DNA of 18,708 bases. It comes from an uncultured Butyrivibrio sp. (lineage in GTDB: Bacteria > Bacillota > Clostridia > Lachnospirales > Lachnospiraceae). Under the pieces are notes generated by a model. The model was not told the DNA's origin. It saw nothing but the letters and a program-made list of their open reading frames with translations, and searched no databases. Made by a program: the position numbers and the translations under genes. Shown here piece by piece: positions 1 to 7,380 of this stretch. Each line of letters opens with the position of its first letter. Positions within the stretch are counted from its first letter, which is position 1. The stretch spans positions 8,773 to 27,480 of the forward strand of contig CAJTON010000036.1 of the NCBI GenBank assembly GCA_910577605.1. Reading direction: 5' to 3'.

Positions 1-2732
1 TAGACGCATACGCGCTCAGATCGGGAACTCCCACATATAATCTGGGCAGATGGAGCGGATTTTCCGGCGTATCCAAGTCCTCTCAGCAGAGCATGAAATA
101 TACGCTGCCGCTTGTAGCCGGGGACGGGACGGTATACGGGATCATCGGAATAGGACTTCTGAAAAAAACGGTTCTGCAAAGTATTCCGTCCAACGATTTT
201 TTCAAGGAGAGCGCGTGCTACATAATAGCCGCCGATTTTGACGCTGACGGAAAATACAATACGGTGCTTTCATCAGGTCCCGTGTACGACCGTCTTGTGG
301 ATGAAGATACGGTATTTGACCGCAGCAGGGATTCGGAGTACGGACTGTATGATTTTTCGTCGAACGGTACGGAATGTATCGGAAGCATACAGGATATGAC
401 GCTTTACGCTTCCGGCTCGCCGTTTCGCGGGCAGAAGTGGGCGCTTATATCCGTTGCCGACAAAAAACAGATGCTTGAGCTTTACGTCATGCTTATACGC
501 ATGTTTTATGTATCCGTCGCTATAACGCTGTTTGTCGGAATGCTCTTTTCGTTTCTTGTGAGCAAAAGAATAAGCGCTCCCGTTACCGACATGGTGCGCA
601 AACTTGAAAAAAGCAGGAATGACAATACCATTGTGCGCTTCGGTTCATCGGGTATACAGGAGATAAACAATCTTGCGGACGCTATAACGGAGCTTCAGGT
701 GGACGCGACCGAATATGCGTCGCGAGTATCAAGGATCATCACGATGGCGGGCAGCAGGATAGGCGTGTTCATGTATGATCTTCGTACGCGTCAGGTCTTT
801 GTCGGAGAAAGCTTGATAAAGCTTCTCGGTTTTACATCGCTTCCCGACAGGGACGTTACCGTACCGGTGGAGGAGTTCCATTCTCGCCTGGCTGAAATAG
901 ACAGGGAGAACAGGATATTCAGCCTTGATATTTTCAGCGCGCCGGAGGAATCGGACGTCGTAAACGACAGCGTCGAAATAATGTATGAGGAGTCCGGCGA
1001 GAGCGAACCCAAATGGATCAAGTTCAATCTCAGAAAGGACAATAACAGTATTGTCGGTCTTGTGCAGGATATAACCGATACGGTCACGGAGAAAAAACAG
1101 ATCGCGAAGTTTAAGGACGACGAGTATACGGAGAAGCTTCTGAAAGCAAACGGAGCGCTCCGCGACGCGTATGCCATGGCAAAGCAGGCAAACAGCGCAA
1201 AGACGGACTTTTTGTCCCGTATGAGTCATGATATTAGGACGCCGATGAACGCCATAATAGGAATGACGGCTATCGCGCAGGCGCATATCGACGACGGAGC
1301 GCGGGTAGACGACTGCCTTAAAAAGATCGAGGTTTCGGGGCGCTACCTTCTTTCTCTTATAAATGAAGTTCTTGACATGAGTAAAATAGAATCCGGGAAA
1401 TTTGTGCTTGCGGAGGAAAATATCAATATTTCCGATCTTATCGAGACAATCATGGAGATCATACGTCCGGTCGTCAAGGCAAAGAAGCATGAGCTGAAAG
1501 TTGATATATTCGATATAAAGCATGAAAATGTGATTGGAGACAGCACGCGTATACAGCAGGCTTTCGTAAATATCCTCAGCAATTCCGTAAAATATACGCC
1601 CGAAGGCGGGCATATAGAGTTTATAATGAGGGAAAAGCCCATTCATCAGAATAAAATAGGCTGCTACGAATTTGTTTTCCGTGACGACGGAATCGGCATG
1701 ACCAAGGAGTTCCTTGAGAAGATATACGAGCCTTTTGAACGCGCGACGGACGTACGTCTTGTCAAGGAGAGCGGAACGGGGCTTGGGATGTCCATCACCA
1801 AAAACATAATCGAAATGATGGACGGAGACATAAGCGTTGAGAGCGAGGTTGGAAAGGGGACCGTCTTCACGGTCACGATCTTTCTCAAGCTTCAGGAAAA
1901 CGAAGAAATCTACGCGGATATGTTCGCGGGAATGCGCGCGCTTGTTGCCGACGGCGATTCTGTATCATGCGGGAAGACATGCTCGCTGCTGACGGAGATC
2001 GGAGTGAAGGCGGAGGGAGCGTTTTCCGGGCAGGAGGCTGTGGACAGGATAAAGACAGAGAAGCAGTCGGGCGCCCCGTTTGATTTTGTTCTGCTTGATC
2101 TTTATATGGAGCCGATGAACGGTATTGAAACCGCGGCCGTGATAAGCGGCACATTTGGGAATGAAGCGCCGGTTATGATGCTCTCCGGAAGGGACTGCAC
2201 GGACGCAGAGACCGAGGCGAGAGCGGCGGGAATCGGAGCCTTTGTCGCAAAGCCTGTTTTTAAGTCAAAACTGGTTTCCGCCATAAGATCCATATACGGG
2301 GAAAAGAGACAGGGTGGAAAGAGTCTTGACGTTATAAGCGTGAATGATTTTTCGGGCAAACGAGTGTTGCTTGTTGACGATAACGAGCTGAACCGGGAGA
2401 TCGCGTACGAGATTCTTGGAATGACCGGACTCGATGTTGAGATGGCTGAGAACGGTCAGGAGGCTGTTGATAAGTTTGACGCTTCGGAAACAGGATATTA
2501 TGACTTGATATTTATGGATATACAGATGCCTGTAATGAACGGTTACAACGCGTCTGCGGCTATACGGCGACTGCCGCGCGAGGACGCGTCAGAGGTTCCG
2601 ATAGTAGCCATGACGGCGGATGCATTTGCCGAGGACGTGAGGGCGGCAAAGAATGCCGGAATGAACGATCATATTGCGAAGCCGCTGGATTTTGACAGGC
2701 TTACCGATGTTCTCAGACAGTGGCTGGCATGA
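1..2732 (+). CDS. Hybrid sensor histidine kinase with two receiver domains (5' truncated)
   Basis: The frame is open to the first base, so the start lies upstream; 909 codons are visible from position 3. The order is: end of an extracellular sensor resembling a Cache domain; a membrane helix at about 483-560; a HAMP-like linker (SKRISAPVTDMVRKL); a PAS-like region at about 740-1085 ending LVQDITDT; a HisKA phosphoacceptor segment (SRMSHDIRTPMN, His codon 1227-1229); and an ATPase with N box (NILSNSVKYTPEGG), G1 (DDGIGM, near 1683) and G2 (GTGLGM). Two receivers follow. The first has Asp in LLDLYMEPMNG (codon 2097) and a more diverged acidic pocket (VADGDS); the second has Asp in FMDIQMPVMNG (codon 2517), the acidic DD of LLVDDNE, and Lys in AKP. 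It should sense an outside signal and pass phosphate His to Asp. No HPt or DNA-binding domain is present, so the output partner is elsewhere. Signal unknown. Confidence 0.95.
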   Translation, partial: DAYALRSGTPTYNLGRWSGFSGVSKSSQQSMKYTLPLVAGDGTVYGIIGIGLLKKTVLQSIPSNDFFKESACYIIAADFDADGKYNTVLSSGPVYDRLVDEDTVFDRSRDSEYGLYDFSSNGTECIGSIQDMTLYASGSPFRGQKWALISVADKKQMLELYVMLIRMFYVSVAITLFVGMLFSFLVSKRISAPVTDMVRKLEKSRNDNTIVRFGSSGIQEINNLADAITELQVDATEYASRVSRIITMAGSRIGVFMYDLRTRQVFVGESLIKLLGFTSLPDRDVTVPVEEFHSRLAEIDRENRIFSLDIFSAPEESDVVNDSVEIMYEESGESEPKWIKFNLRKDNNSIVGLVQDITDTVTEKKQIAKFKDDEYTEKLLKANGALRDAYAMAKQANSAKTDFLSRMSHDIRTPMNAIIGMTAIAQAHIDDGARVDDCLKKIEVSGRYLLSLINEVLDMSKIESGKFVLAEENINISDLIETIMEIIRPVVKAKKHELKVDIFDIKHENVIGDSTRIQQAFVNILSNSVKYTPEGGHIEFIMREKPIHQNKIGCYEFVFRDDGIGMTKEFLEKIYEPFERATDVRLVKESGTGLGMSITKNIIEMMDGDISVESEVGKGTVFTVTIFLKLQENEEIYADMFAGMRALVADGDSVSCGKTCSLLTEIGVKAEGAFSGQEAVDRIKTEKQSGAPFDFVLLDLYMEPMNGIETAAVISGTFGNEAPVMMLSGRDCTDAETEARAAGIGAFVAKPVFKSKLVSAIRSIYGEKRQGGKSLDVISVNDFSGKRVLLVDDNELNREIAYEILGMTGLDVEMAENGQEAVDKFDASETGYYDLIFMDIQMPVMNGYNASAAIRRLPREDASEVPIVAMTADAFAEDVRAAKNAGMNDHIAKPLDFDRLTDVLRQWLA

Positions 2733-2765
2733 TAAAAACAATAAAACCGCCCCGTACGGGGCGGT
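2733..2765 (-). terminator. Intrinsic terminator of the alarmone synthetase gene
   Basis: A perfect palindrome with stem ACCGCCCC, centre GTAC and stem GGGGCGGT lies at 2746-2765. Read on the minus strand it starts three bases after the stop codon of the alarmone synthetase and is followed by a U-rich run (TTTTATTGTTTTTATC). On the + strand it follows the histidine kinase stop by 13 bases but has no U tract after it, so it should act mainly on the minus strand. The kinase transcript might still use the hairpin as a 3' stabiliser. Confidence 0.88.
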
Positions 2766-2768
2766 CGG

Positions 2769-3449
2769 TCACTGTTCCAGGACATCGCGTATTTTGAGCA
2801 TTTTGAGGTCAAGCTCGGCGCTGGCGAGAGCGCAGGCGTTAAGCTCCTCCGCGGTGGCGGCGAGCAGATCGTCAGGAAGGTTTTTCTTATAACGCAGACG
2901 GTGTTCAAGGTTTGCCCAGAACTCCATCGCCATGGTGCGCAGCTGTACTTCAACCTTCATGTTGCGCTTCTCGTTCTGTAAGAAAATGGGGACCTCCACT
3001 ATAAGGTGCAGGCTGCGATAGCCGTTATCCTTAGGGTGTTTTATGTAATCCTTCTGCTTTATCAGTATAACGTCGTCCTGCTCTATAAGGCATTTGGCGA
3101 GCATATAAATGTCGTCGAGAAAAGCGCATATGATCCTGATCCCGGCAACGTCGCACAGATTGTTTTCAATTGATTCGACATTGAAGGGACAGCCCTTGCG
3201 TTCAAGCTTGCCTCTAATGCTTTCAAATGATTTAAGGCGTGTTTTGATCAACTCTATGGGATTGCGCTCGTGAAGCAGAGAGAACTGTTCGTTCAGCACT
3301 TTGAATTTGGTTTCGATTTCCATTATTGCGCAGCGGTAACGCGACATAAGCTCCTGAGACGAGTTATAAATATTTTCCAGTTCGTTCATTGAATCAGCGG
3401 TAATTATATCGTTAAGCTCGCTGAAAATTTTACTGTTTAGTTCGTCCAT
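2769..3449 (-). CDS. relP: Small alarmone synthetase (YwaC/RelP type GTP pyrophosphokinase)
   Basis: A 226-residue cytosolic single-domain RelA/SpoT synthetase. The family moves pyrophosphate from ATP to GDP or GTP to make (p)ppGpp. Visible motifs: HERNPIELIKTRLKSFESI (residues 60-78, ATP-binding Arg/Lys), DVAGIRIICAF (100-110), YIKHPKDNGYRSLHL (135-149, the conserved NGYRSLH), and VEVQLRTMAMEFWANLEHRL (166-185, with the catalytic Glu in EVQLRT). There is no HD hydrolase, TGS or ACT domain, as expected for a small alarmone synthetase. The NPIE-xxK-x-RxKSFESI stretch and the C-terminal part resemble B. subtilis YwaC (RelP) more than YjbM (RelQ); RelQ is the alternative. A GGGAG ribosome site lies 6 bases before the ATG. 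The gene stands alone with its own terminator, downstream of tRNA-Gly on the same strand. RelP members are often stress-induced; I could not place its promoter securely. Confidence 0.92.
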   Translation of the reverse strand: MDELNSKIFSELNDIITADSMNELENIYNSSQELMSRYRCAIMEIETKFKVLNEQFSLLHERNPIELIKTRLKSFESIRGKLERKGCPFNVESIENNLCDVAGIRIICAFLDDIYMLAKCLIEQDDVILIKQKDYIKHPKDNGYRSLHLIVEVPIFLQNEKRNMKVEVQLRTMAMEFWANLEHRLRYKKNLPDDLLAATAEELNACALASAELDLKMLKIRDVLEQ

Positions 3450-3465
3450 TACATCTCCCGAGATT

Positions 3466-3492
3466 CCCGCGCGGCATGATATGCCTGCCGGG
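3466..3492 (-). other. Imperfect inverted repeat in the alarmone synthetase leader
   Basis: CCCG-CGC-GGCAT-GAT-ATGCC-TGC-CGGG can fold as two short stems, CCCG/CGGG and GGCAT/ATGCC, separated by an internal loop. It lies just upstream of the ribosome site of the minus-strand alarmone synthetase gene. It could be a leader structure or a leftover terminator; there is no U tract directly after it. The rest of 3493-3605 is AT-rich with no feature I can support. Confidence 0.35.
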
Positions 3493-3601
3493 ACTTACCC
3501 TTTGTATATTTTGCTTGTTATAATCCCGTAAGAAGTATATAATTATTAAGTGAGCGGTTTTATCCCTGAGTAATAAATACGGCCTCTTACCGGCGGAATG
3601 T

Positions 3602-3636
3602 AAAAGAATCCCGCAACCACATACCTGATTGCGGAA
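3602..3636 (-). terminator. Probable terminator after tRNA-Gly
   Basis: CCGCAA (3611-3616) pairs with TTGCGG (3629-3634). On the minus strand the hairpin begins a few bases past the tRNA 3' end and is followed by GATTCTTTTA, a modest U-rich run. The stem is short and the loop is 12 bases, so termination may be partial and some transcripts could continue into the alarmone synthetase gene. Confidence 0.6.
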
Positions 3637-3640
3637 TTTA

Positions 3641-3711
3641 AGCAGATAACGGGAATCGAACCCGCCTCTCCAGCTTGGGAAGCTAGCATTCTACCGATGA
3701 ACTATATCTGC
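3641..3711 (-). tRNA. tRNA-Gly (anticodon CCC)
   Basis: The minus strand folds into a full 71-nt cloverleaf: acceptor stem GCAGATA/TATCTGC, D arm GTTC/GAAT with a 7-base loop, anticodon arm CTAGC/GCTGG with loop TTCCCAA, variable loop of 4, and T arm GCGGG/CCCGT with loop TTCGATT. The anticodon CCC (bases 3677-3679 on the + strand read GGG) decodes GGG glycine codons. Discriminator base 73 is U, usual for bacterial tRNA-Gly. CCA is not encoded (TTAA follows), so the CCA-adding enzyme must add it. It is a lone tRNA with its own promoter. Confidence 0.95.
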
Positions 3712-3728
3712 AAAGACTTTGTTGGTCC

Positions 3729-3743
3729 GAGCTTTACAAGCTC
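3729..3743 (-). repeat. Inverted repeat at the 5' end of the tRNA-Gly precursor
   Basis: GAGCTT-TAC-AAGCTC is a perfect 6-bp stem with a 3-base loop, between the tRNA promoter and the mature tRNA 5' end. Placed by distance from the -10 box, the transcript would begin at about 3743-3745, so this hairpin would form the very 5' end of the precursor removed by RNase P. It could stabilise the leader or be chance. Confidence 0.5.
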
Positions 3744-3750
3744 AGTTGTT

Positions 3751-3779
3751 ATTATAACACATTGAGGTGCTGATGAAAA
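3751..3779 (-). promoter_or_regulatory. Housekeeping promoter for tRNA-Gly
   Basis: On the minus strand TTTTCA (3774-3779), a 17-base spacer and a perfect TATAAT (3751-3756) are present. The -10 is extended by TG one base upstream (TGTTATAAT), which compensates for the weaker -35. The predicted start is about 33 bases before the mature tRNA. Confidence 0.75.
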
Positions 3780-3789
3780 GGACTTTTTT

Positions 3790-4269
3790 ATGAAAATTAC
3801 ACATACATTTGAACCGGTATACGACAGTCGTTCGCGGATTTTGATACTCGGCACGTTTCCGTCCGTAAAATCCCGCGAGAACAATTTTTATTACGGTCAT
3901 CCGCAGAACCGCTTTTGGAAGGTCATGGCGGCGGTGCTTTCCTGTCCGCAGCCGGTTACGGTTTTGGAAAAAAAGCAGATGCTTCTGGAACGCGGGATAG
4001 CGCTTTGGGACGTGGTGTACAGCTGCGATATAGAAGGCTCCGCGGATTCGAGCATCAGGAACGTGATTCCCAACAGACTTGAGATAATCACTCAGGCCGC
4101 TCCTGTTGAGCGGATTTACGCAAACGGGAATACGGCGGGAAAGCTATACGCAAAATACTGCGGGGAGAAGCTAGGCATGGACATAACTGTTCTCCCTTCG
4201 ACAAGCCCCGCGAACGCGGCGTTCGGAACCGAGCGGCTTATCGCGGAGTGGAGCGCCGTCAATGCTTGA
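3790..4269 (+). CDS. DNA-deoxyinosine (hypoxanthine) glycosylase, uracil-DNA glycosylase superfamily
   Basis: A 159-residue cytosolic repair enzyme of the uracil-DNA glycosylase fold, most like the family 6 hypoxanthine-DNA glycosylases. The first active-site region runs from LGTFPSVKSRE (residues 20-30) to YYGHPQNRFWKV (34-45). The NRFW asparagine, about residue 40, matches the position used for catalysis in that family. The second region is LPSTSPANAAF near residues 135-145, the usual SPAN loop. The enzyme should remove deaminated bases, chiefly hypoxanthine from deaminated adenine and possibly uracil, to start base excision repair. It has the normal short length for this family. An AAAAGGA ribosome site lies about 8 bases before the ATG. 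It is divergent from the tRNA; its last codons overlap the promoter of the next gene. Substrate choice is inferred from family resemblance only. Confidence 0.88.
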   Translation: MKITHTFEPVYDSRSRILILGTFPSVKSRENNFYYGHPQNRFWKVMAAVLSCPQPVTVLEKKQMLLERGIALWDVVYSCDIEGSADSSIRNVIPNRLEIITQAAPVERIYANGNTAGKLYAKYCGEKLGMDITVLPSTSPANAAFGTERLIAEWSAVNA

Positions 4270-4294
4270 ATATGACGCTCGGACTGCTTATAAT
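4266..4294 (+). promoter_or_regulatory. Promoter for the zinc-finger membrane protein gene
   Basis: TTGAAT (4266-4271), a 17-base spacer and TATAAT (4289-4294). The -35 box overlaps the stop codon of the glycosylase gene. A start about 7 bases after the -10 would fall at 4301, right on the GAGG ribosome site of the next gene, so the leader would be only about 11 bases long. It may also serve polA, since no clear promoter is seen in the gap before polA. Confidence 0.65.
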
Positions 4295-4311
4295 GTTTGT
4301 GAGGTTAAAAT

Positions 4312-4644
4312 ATGAATTGCAGTGATTTTCAGAAGATCATACCGGATATAATAGACGGAAACATTGAGGAGGAAGAGCTTGCTCCGGTGCTTGAGCATAT
4401 CGAGAGCTGCAAGGACTGCTATGACGAGCTTGAGATATATTATGTGCTTAAGTGCGGACTTGACGATGATTCCGGGAAACCGATGAATTTCGTCGAGCAG
4501 CTTGAAAACAGCATCTCCAAAATGAGAAAGCGTAATGAGCATTATATCGCGGCGAGGTCGGTATATGTTATGACACAGCTTGCCGCGTACGCTGCGATCG
4601 CCGGAACTTTTATTTATGTTTTATTCAAATATTTTATCGGATAA
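4312..4644 (+). CDS. Anti-sigma-factor-like zinc-finger membrane protein
   Basis: A 110-residue protein. The N-terminal half carries a putative zinc site of the anti-sigma (zf-HC2) type: His29, Cys33 and Cys36 in HIESCKDC, with Cys3 as a possible fourth ligand. A helical, charged linker follows, then one hydrophobic helix at about residues 84-106 (YVMTQLAAYAAIAGTFIYV). The topology would place the finger in the cytoplasm. Such proteins commonly hold an ECF sigma factor at the membrane, but no sigma factor gene adjoins it here, so this is an orphan and its partner is unknown. The C-terminal outer part is almost absent, so it has no extracellular sensor domain. GAGG lies 7 bases before the ATG. 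It sits between the glycosylase gene and polA on the same strand. Confidence 0.75.
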   Translation: MNCSDFQKIIPDIIDGNIEEEELAPVLEHIESCKDCYDELEIYYVLKCGLDDDSGKPMNFVEQLENSISKMRKRNEHYIAARSVYVMTQLAAYAAIAGTFIYVLFKYFIG

Positions 4645-4671
4645 TATTATCGGAAATTATGTTTGTAATCA

Positions 4672-4719
4672 TGTCAGAAATCGTGTCGGAAATCCTGCCG
4701 GATAATCTGCGGCAGATAC
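4672..4719 (+). repeat. Degenerate 12-base tandem repeat upstream of polA
   Basis: Four consecutive 12-base units are visible: TGTCAGAAATCG, TGTCGGAAATCC, TGCCGGATAATC, TGCGGCAGATAC. Two looser relatives (TATCGGATAATA, TATCGGAAATTA) precede them from 4635, the first overlapping the end of the upstream gene. No translation is expected. Function unknown; it could be slippage-derived filler or a protein-binding array in the polA leader. Confidence 0.6.
4695..4715 (+). other. Hairpin in the polA leader
   Basis: CTGCCG (4695-4700) pairs with CGGCAG (4710-4715) across a 9-base loop. It is built from the last two tandem repeat units and ends 18 bases before the polA ribosome site (AAGGAG, 4734-4739). 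There is no U tract, so it is not an intrinsic terminator; a leader role is only a guess. Confidence 0.45.
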
Positions 4720-4743
4720 GACGGACAGGGAGTAAGGAGAAGA

Positions 4744-7380
4744 ATGGAAAAAATATTGCTTATCGACGGACACAGTATACTGAACAGGGCTTTTTACGGA
4801 GTGCCGCCGCTTACTAATCACGAGGGAGTTCACACAAATGCCGTCTATGGCTTTATAAATATTATGCTCAAGGCGCTTGAGGACGAGGCGGCGGATTACG
4901 CTGCGGTGGCGTTCGATCTTAAAGCGCCTACTTTCAGGCATAAAATGTACGAAGAATATAAAGGAACGCGAAAGCCGATGCCCGCGGAGCTTCACGAGCA
5001 GGTCCCGATCATCAAGGAAGTGCTTGCGGCTATGGAAATTCCCGTTATCACGCTTGAGGGCTACGAGGCGGACGATATTCTCGGTACTCTCGCCAAAAAA
5101 ATGCAGGCGCGGGGAATGAGCGTTTCCATACTTTCGGGAGACAGGGACCTTTTGCAGCTCGCGGATTCCGCTATCAAAATAAGAATGCCTAAGACCAGCA
5201 AGGGCAGAACGGAGATAGAGAATTATACGCCCGACGACGTGAAAGCAAAATACGGAGTTACTCCATCGGAATTTATAGACCTGAAGGCGCTTATGGGGGA
5301 TTCCTCCGACAACATTCCCGGAGTGCCGGGAATAGGGGAGAAGACCGCCTCTGCCATAATTTCCAAATACAGATCGATCGAGGCGGCTTACGCTGACGTC
5401 GATAATGTAACGCCGGCAAAAGCAAAGAACAGCCTTTCGCAGAATTACGATAAGGCGGTGTTAAGTAAGGCGCTCGCCACTATCGAAATAAACGCCCCCG
5501 TTGATCTAGATATTGAAAAAGCGCAGCTCGGGGAGCTTTTCACAAAAGCGGCGTTCGATATTTTCACAAGGCTTGAGCTTAAATCCCTTATGGGAAAATT
5601 CGGCGACACTTCTCAGATGAACGATTCAGGACCCGAGGAGGGTTTTTCTTTCATAAATACCTGTGAGGAGGCGCGCGAGGTTTTCGCCCGCTGCGCGCAA
5701 AACGGCGGCGCGGGAGTCTGCGTCGCCGCGCAGGGCGTAGAGCTGTACGGCGCGGCGCTTTCGACGGGAAGCGGGTACAGCCGCTTTATTGCCGTAAACG
5801 AGGGGCTTGCGCCGGACTTTTTGACGGAACAGCTTTCAAAGCTTGCGGGATCCGTTAAGCTTTGCGCAATAAACCTTAAGCCGCAGGTAGATTTTATCGC
5901 TCCGCAGATAAACGACAGAACGGACGATCTGGCGCTTATGGCGTACCTTATAAATCCGCTCAAGGATTCTTATCTGTACGACGACATTGCCGCCGAATAT
6001 CTTGGAAAATCATATCCGTCAAGACAGACGATCGCAGGAAAAGCCTCGTTTTCACAGCTTGCGGAATCGGAACCGGATAAGCTTATGCAGATCTGCTGTT
6101 ATGACGCCTGTGTTGCTTACACTGCGTACGAAGCGGTAAACGCAAGGCTTTGCGAAGCGGGAATGCGCGGCATTTATGACGATATTGAGCTTCCCGCCCT
6201 GTATGTTTTGAGGAGCATGGAAAAAGAAGGCATTAAGGTAGACCGTACGGCGCTTAAGGAATACGGCGACCGGATCGCCGTAAAGCTTGCGTCCCTAGAA
6301 AAGCAGATATACGAGGAGGCGGGAGCCGAATTCAATATAAATTCGCCCAAGCAGTTAGGCGAGATACTTTTTGAAAGGATGGGACTTCCGAGCGGCAAAA
6401 AGACCAAGACGGGATATTCTACTTCCGCGGAGGTGCTTGAAAAGCTTGCCCCCGATTATCCTGTTGTAAGCGACGTGCTTGAATACAGGACCCTCGCGAA
6501 GCTTAAATCCACTTATGCCGACGGGCTTGCCGATTATATAGGCGCGGACTGCCGCATACACGGGACCTTTAATCAGACCATAACCGCGACGGGGAGGATA
6601 AGCAGCACCGAGCCGAATCTCCAGAACATTCCGATAAGGCTTGAGCTGGGACGTCTCATACGCAAGGTTTTCATACCGGATACCGGATATGTTTTCACTG
6701 ACGCCGATTATTCTCAGATAGAGCTGAGGCTTCTGGCGCATATGTCTGCGGACGGGGCGCTTATCGAAGCGTACCGCGAGGACAGCGACATTCACAGGAT
6801 AACCGCGTCCAAAGTGTTCAAAACGCCTTTGGAGGAGGTAACGCCAAGACAGCGCAGCAACGCGAAGGCGGTGAACTTCGGCATCGTGTACGGTATCAGC
6901 TCCTTCGGGCTTAGCAGGGATCTCGACATCTCAAGGCAGGAGGCAAAGGAGTATATAGACGAATATTTTAAGACATATCCGTCCATAAAGACTTACCTTG
7001 ACAAGCTTGTGAGCGACGCGAAGGAAAATGGGTATTCCGAGACGCTTTACGGAAGAAGACGTCCGGTCCCCGAACTCAGTTCAGGCAATTTCATGCAGAG
7101 ACAGTTCGGCGAGCGCATAGCCATGAACTCTCCTTTGCAGGGAACAGCCGCCGACATAATCAAGATCGCGATGATAAATGTATACAAAAGACTCCGCGCC
7201 GAGAATCTCAGGTCAAGGCTTATTTTACAGATACACGACGAGCTTCTGATCGAAACCGCCATAGGCGAGGAGGAAGCCGTGGAAAGAATACTTACCGAGG
7301 AAATGACGAATGCTGCTGACTTGCGCGTGCCGCTTGAGGTAGACGTGCACAGGGGCGGCGACTGGTACGAGGCGAAATAA
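4744..7380 (+). CDS. polA: DNA polymerase I, proofreading domain degenerate
   Basis: An 878-residue family A DNA polymerase, of usual length, for gap filling and Okazaki primer removal. Residues 1 to about 290 form the 5'-3' nuclease (LLIDGHSILNRAFYG; EADDILG; LMGDSSDNIPGVPGIGEKTA). Residues about 300-470 occupy the 3'-5' exonuclease position but lack its catalytic acids: the usual DTE block reads VCVAAQG and the usual NLKYD reads NLKPQ, so proofreading should be absent, as in several Firmicutes. Residues about 480-878 form the polymerase: TGRISSTEPNLQNIPI, DADYSQIELR (motif A, near 653), NAKAVNFGIVYGIS (motif B) and QIHDELLIE (motif C). The ATG follows AAGGAG with a tight 4-base gap. Its stop codon abuts the coaE ATG, so the two are translated from one message. 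Confidence 0.98.
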   Translation: MEKILLIDGHSILNRAFYGVPPLTNHEGVHTNAVYGFINIMLKALEDEAADYAAVAFDLKAPTFRHKMYEEYKGTRKPMPAELHEQVPIIKEVLAAMEIPVITLEGYEADDILGTLAKKMQARGMSVSILSGDRDLLQLADSAIKIRMPKTSKGRTEIENYTPDDVKAKYGVTPSEFIDLKALMGDSSDNIPGVPGIGEKTASAIISKYRSIEAAYADVDNVTPAKAKNSLSQNYDKAVLSKALATIEINAPVDLDIEKAQLGELFTKAAFDIFTRLELKSLMGKFGDTSQMNDSGPEEGFSFINTCEEAREVFARCAQNGGAGVCVAAQGVELYGAALSTGSGYSRFIAVNEGLAPDFLTEQLSKLAGSVKLCAINLKPQVDFIAPQINDRTDDLALMAYLINPLKDSYLYDDIAAEYLGKSYPSRQTIAGKASFSQLAESEPDKLMQICCYDACVAYTAYEAVNARLCEAGMRGIYDDIELPALYVLRSMEKEGIKVDRTALKEYGDRIAVKLASLEKQIYEEAGAEFNINSPKQLGEILFERMGLPSGKKTKTGYSTSAEVLEKLAPDYPVVSDVLEYRTLAKLKSTYADGLADYIGADCRIHGTFNQTITATGRISSTEPNLQNIPIRLELGRLIRKVFIPDTGYVFTDADYSQIELRLLAHMSADGALIEAYREDSDIHRITASKVFKTPLEEVTPRQRSNAKAVNFGIVYGISSFGLSRDLDISRQEAKEYIDEYFKTYPSIKTYLDKLVSDAKENGYSETLYGRRRPVPELSSGNFMQRQFGERIAMNSPLQGTAADIIKIAMINVYKRLRAENLRSRLILQIHDELLIETAIGEEEAVERILTEEMTNAADLRVPLEVDVHRGGDWYEAK

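Noticed and set aside
729..1646. Long minus-strand open frame of 305 codons inside the histidine kinase
   Set aside because: It is a shadow of a clearly conserved kinase reading frame, with no family resemblance or ribosome site.
3496..3525. TTGTAT with TATAAT on the + strand as a promoter
   Set aside because: The spacing is only 11 bases and it points toward the tRNA antisense strand with no gene to serve.
3641..3711. tRNA-Gly as an integration site
   Set aside because: I saw no second copy of the tRNA 3' end and no integrase or foreign-looking block next to it.
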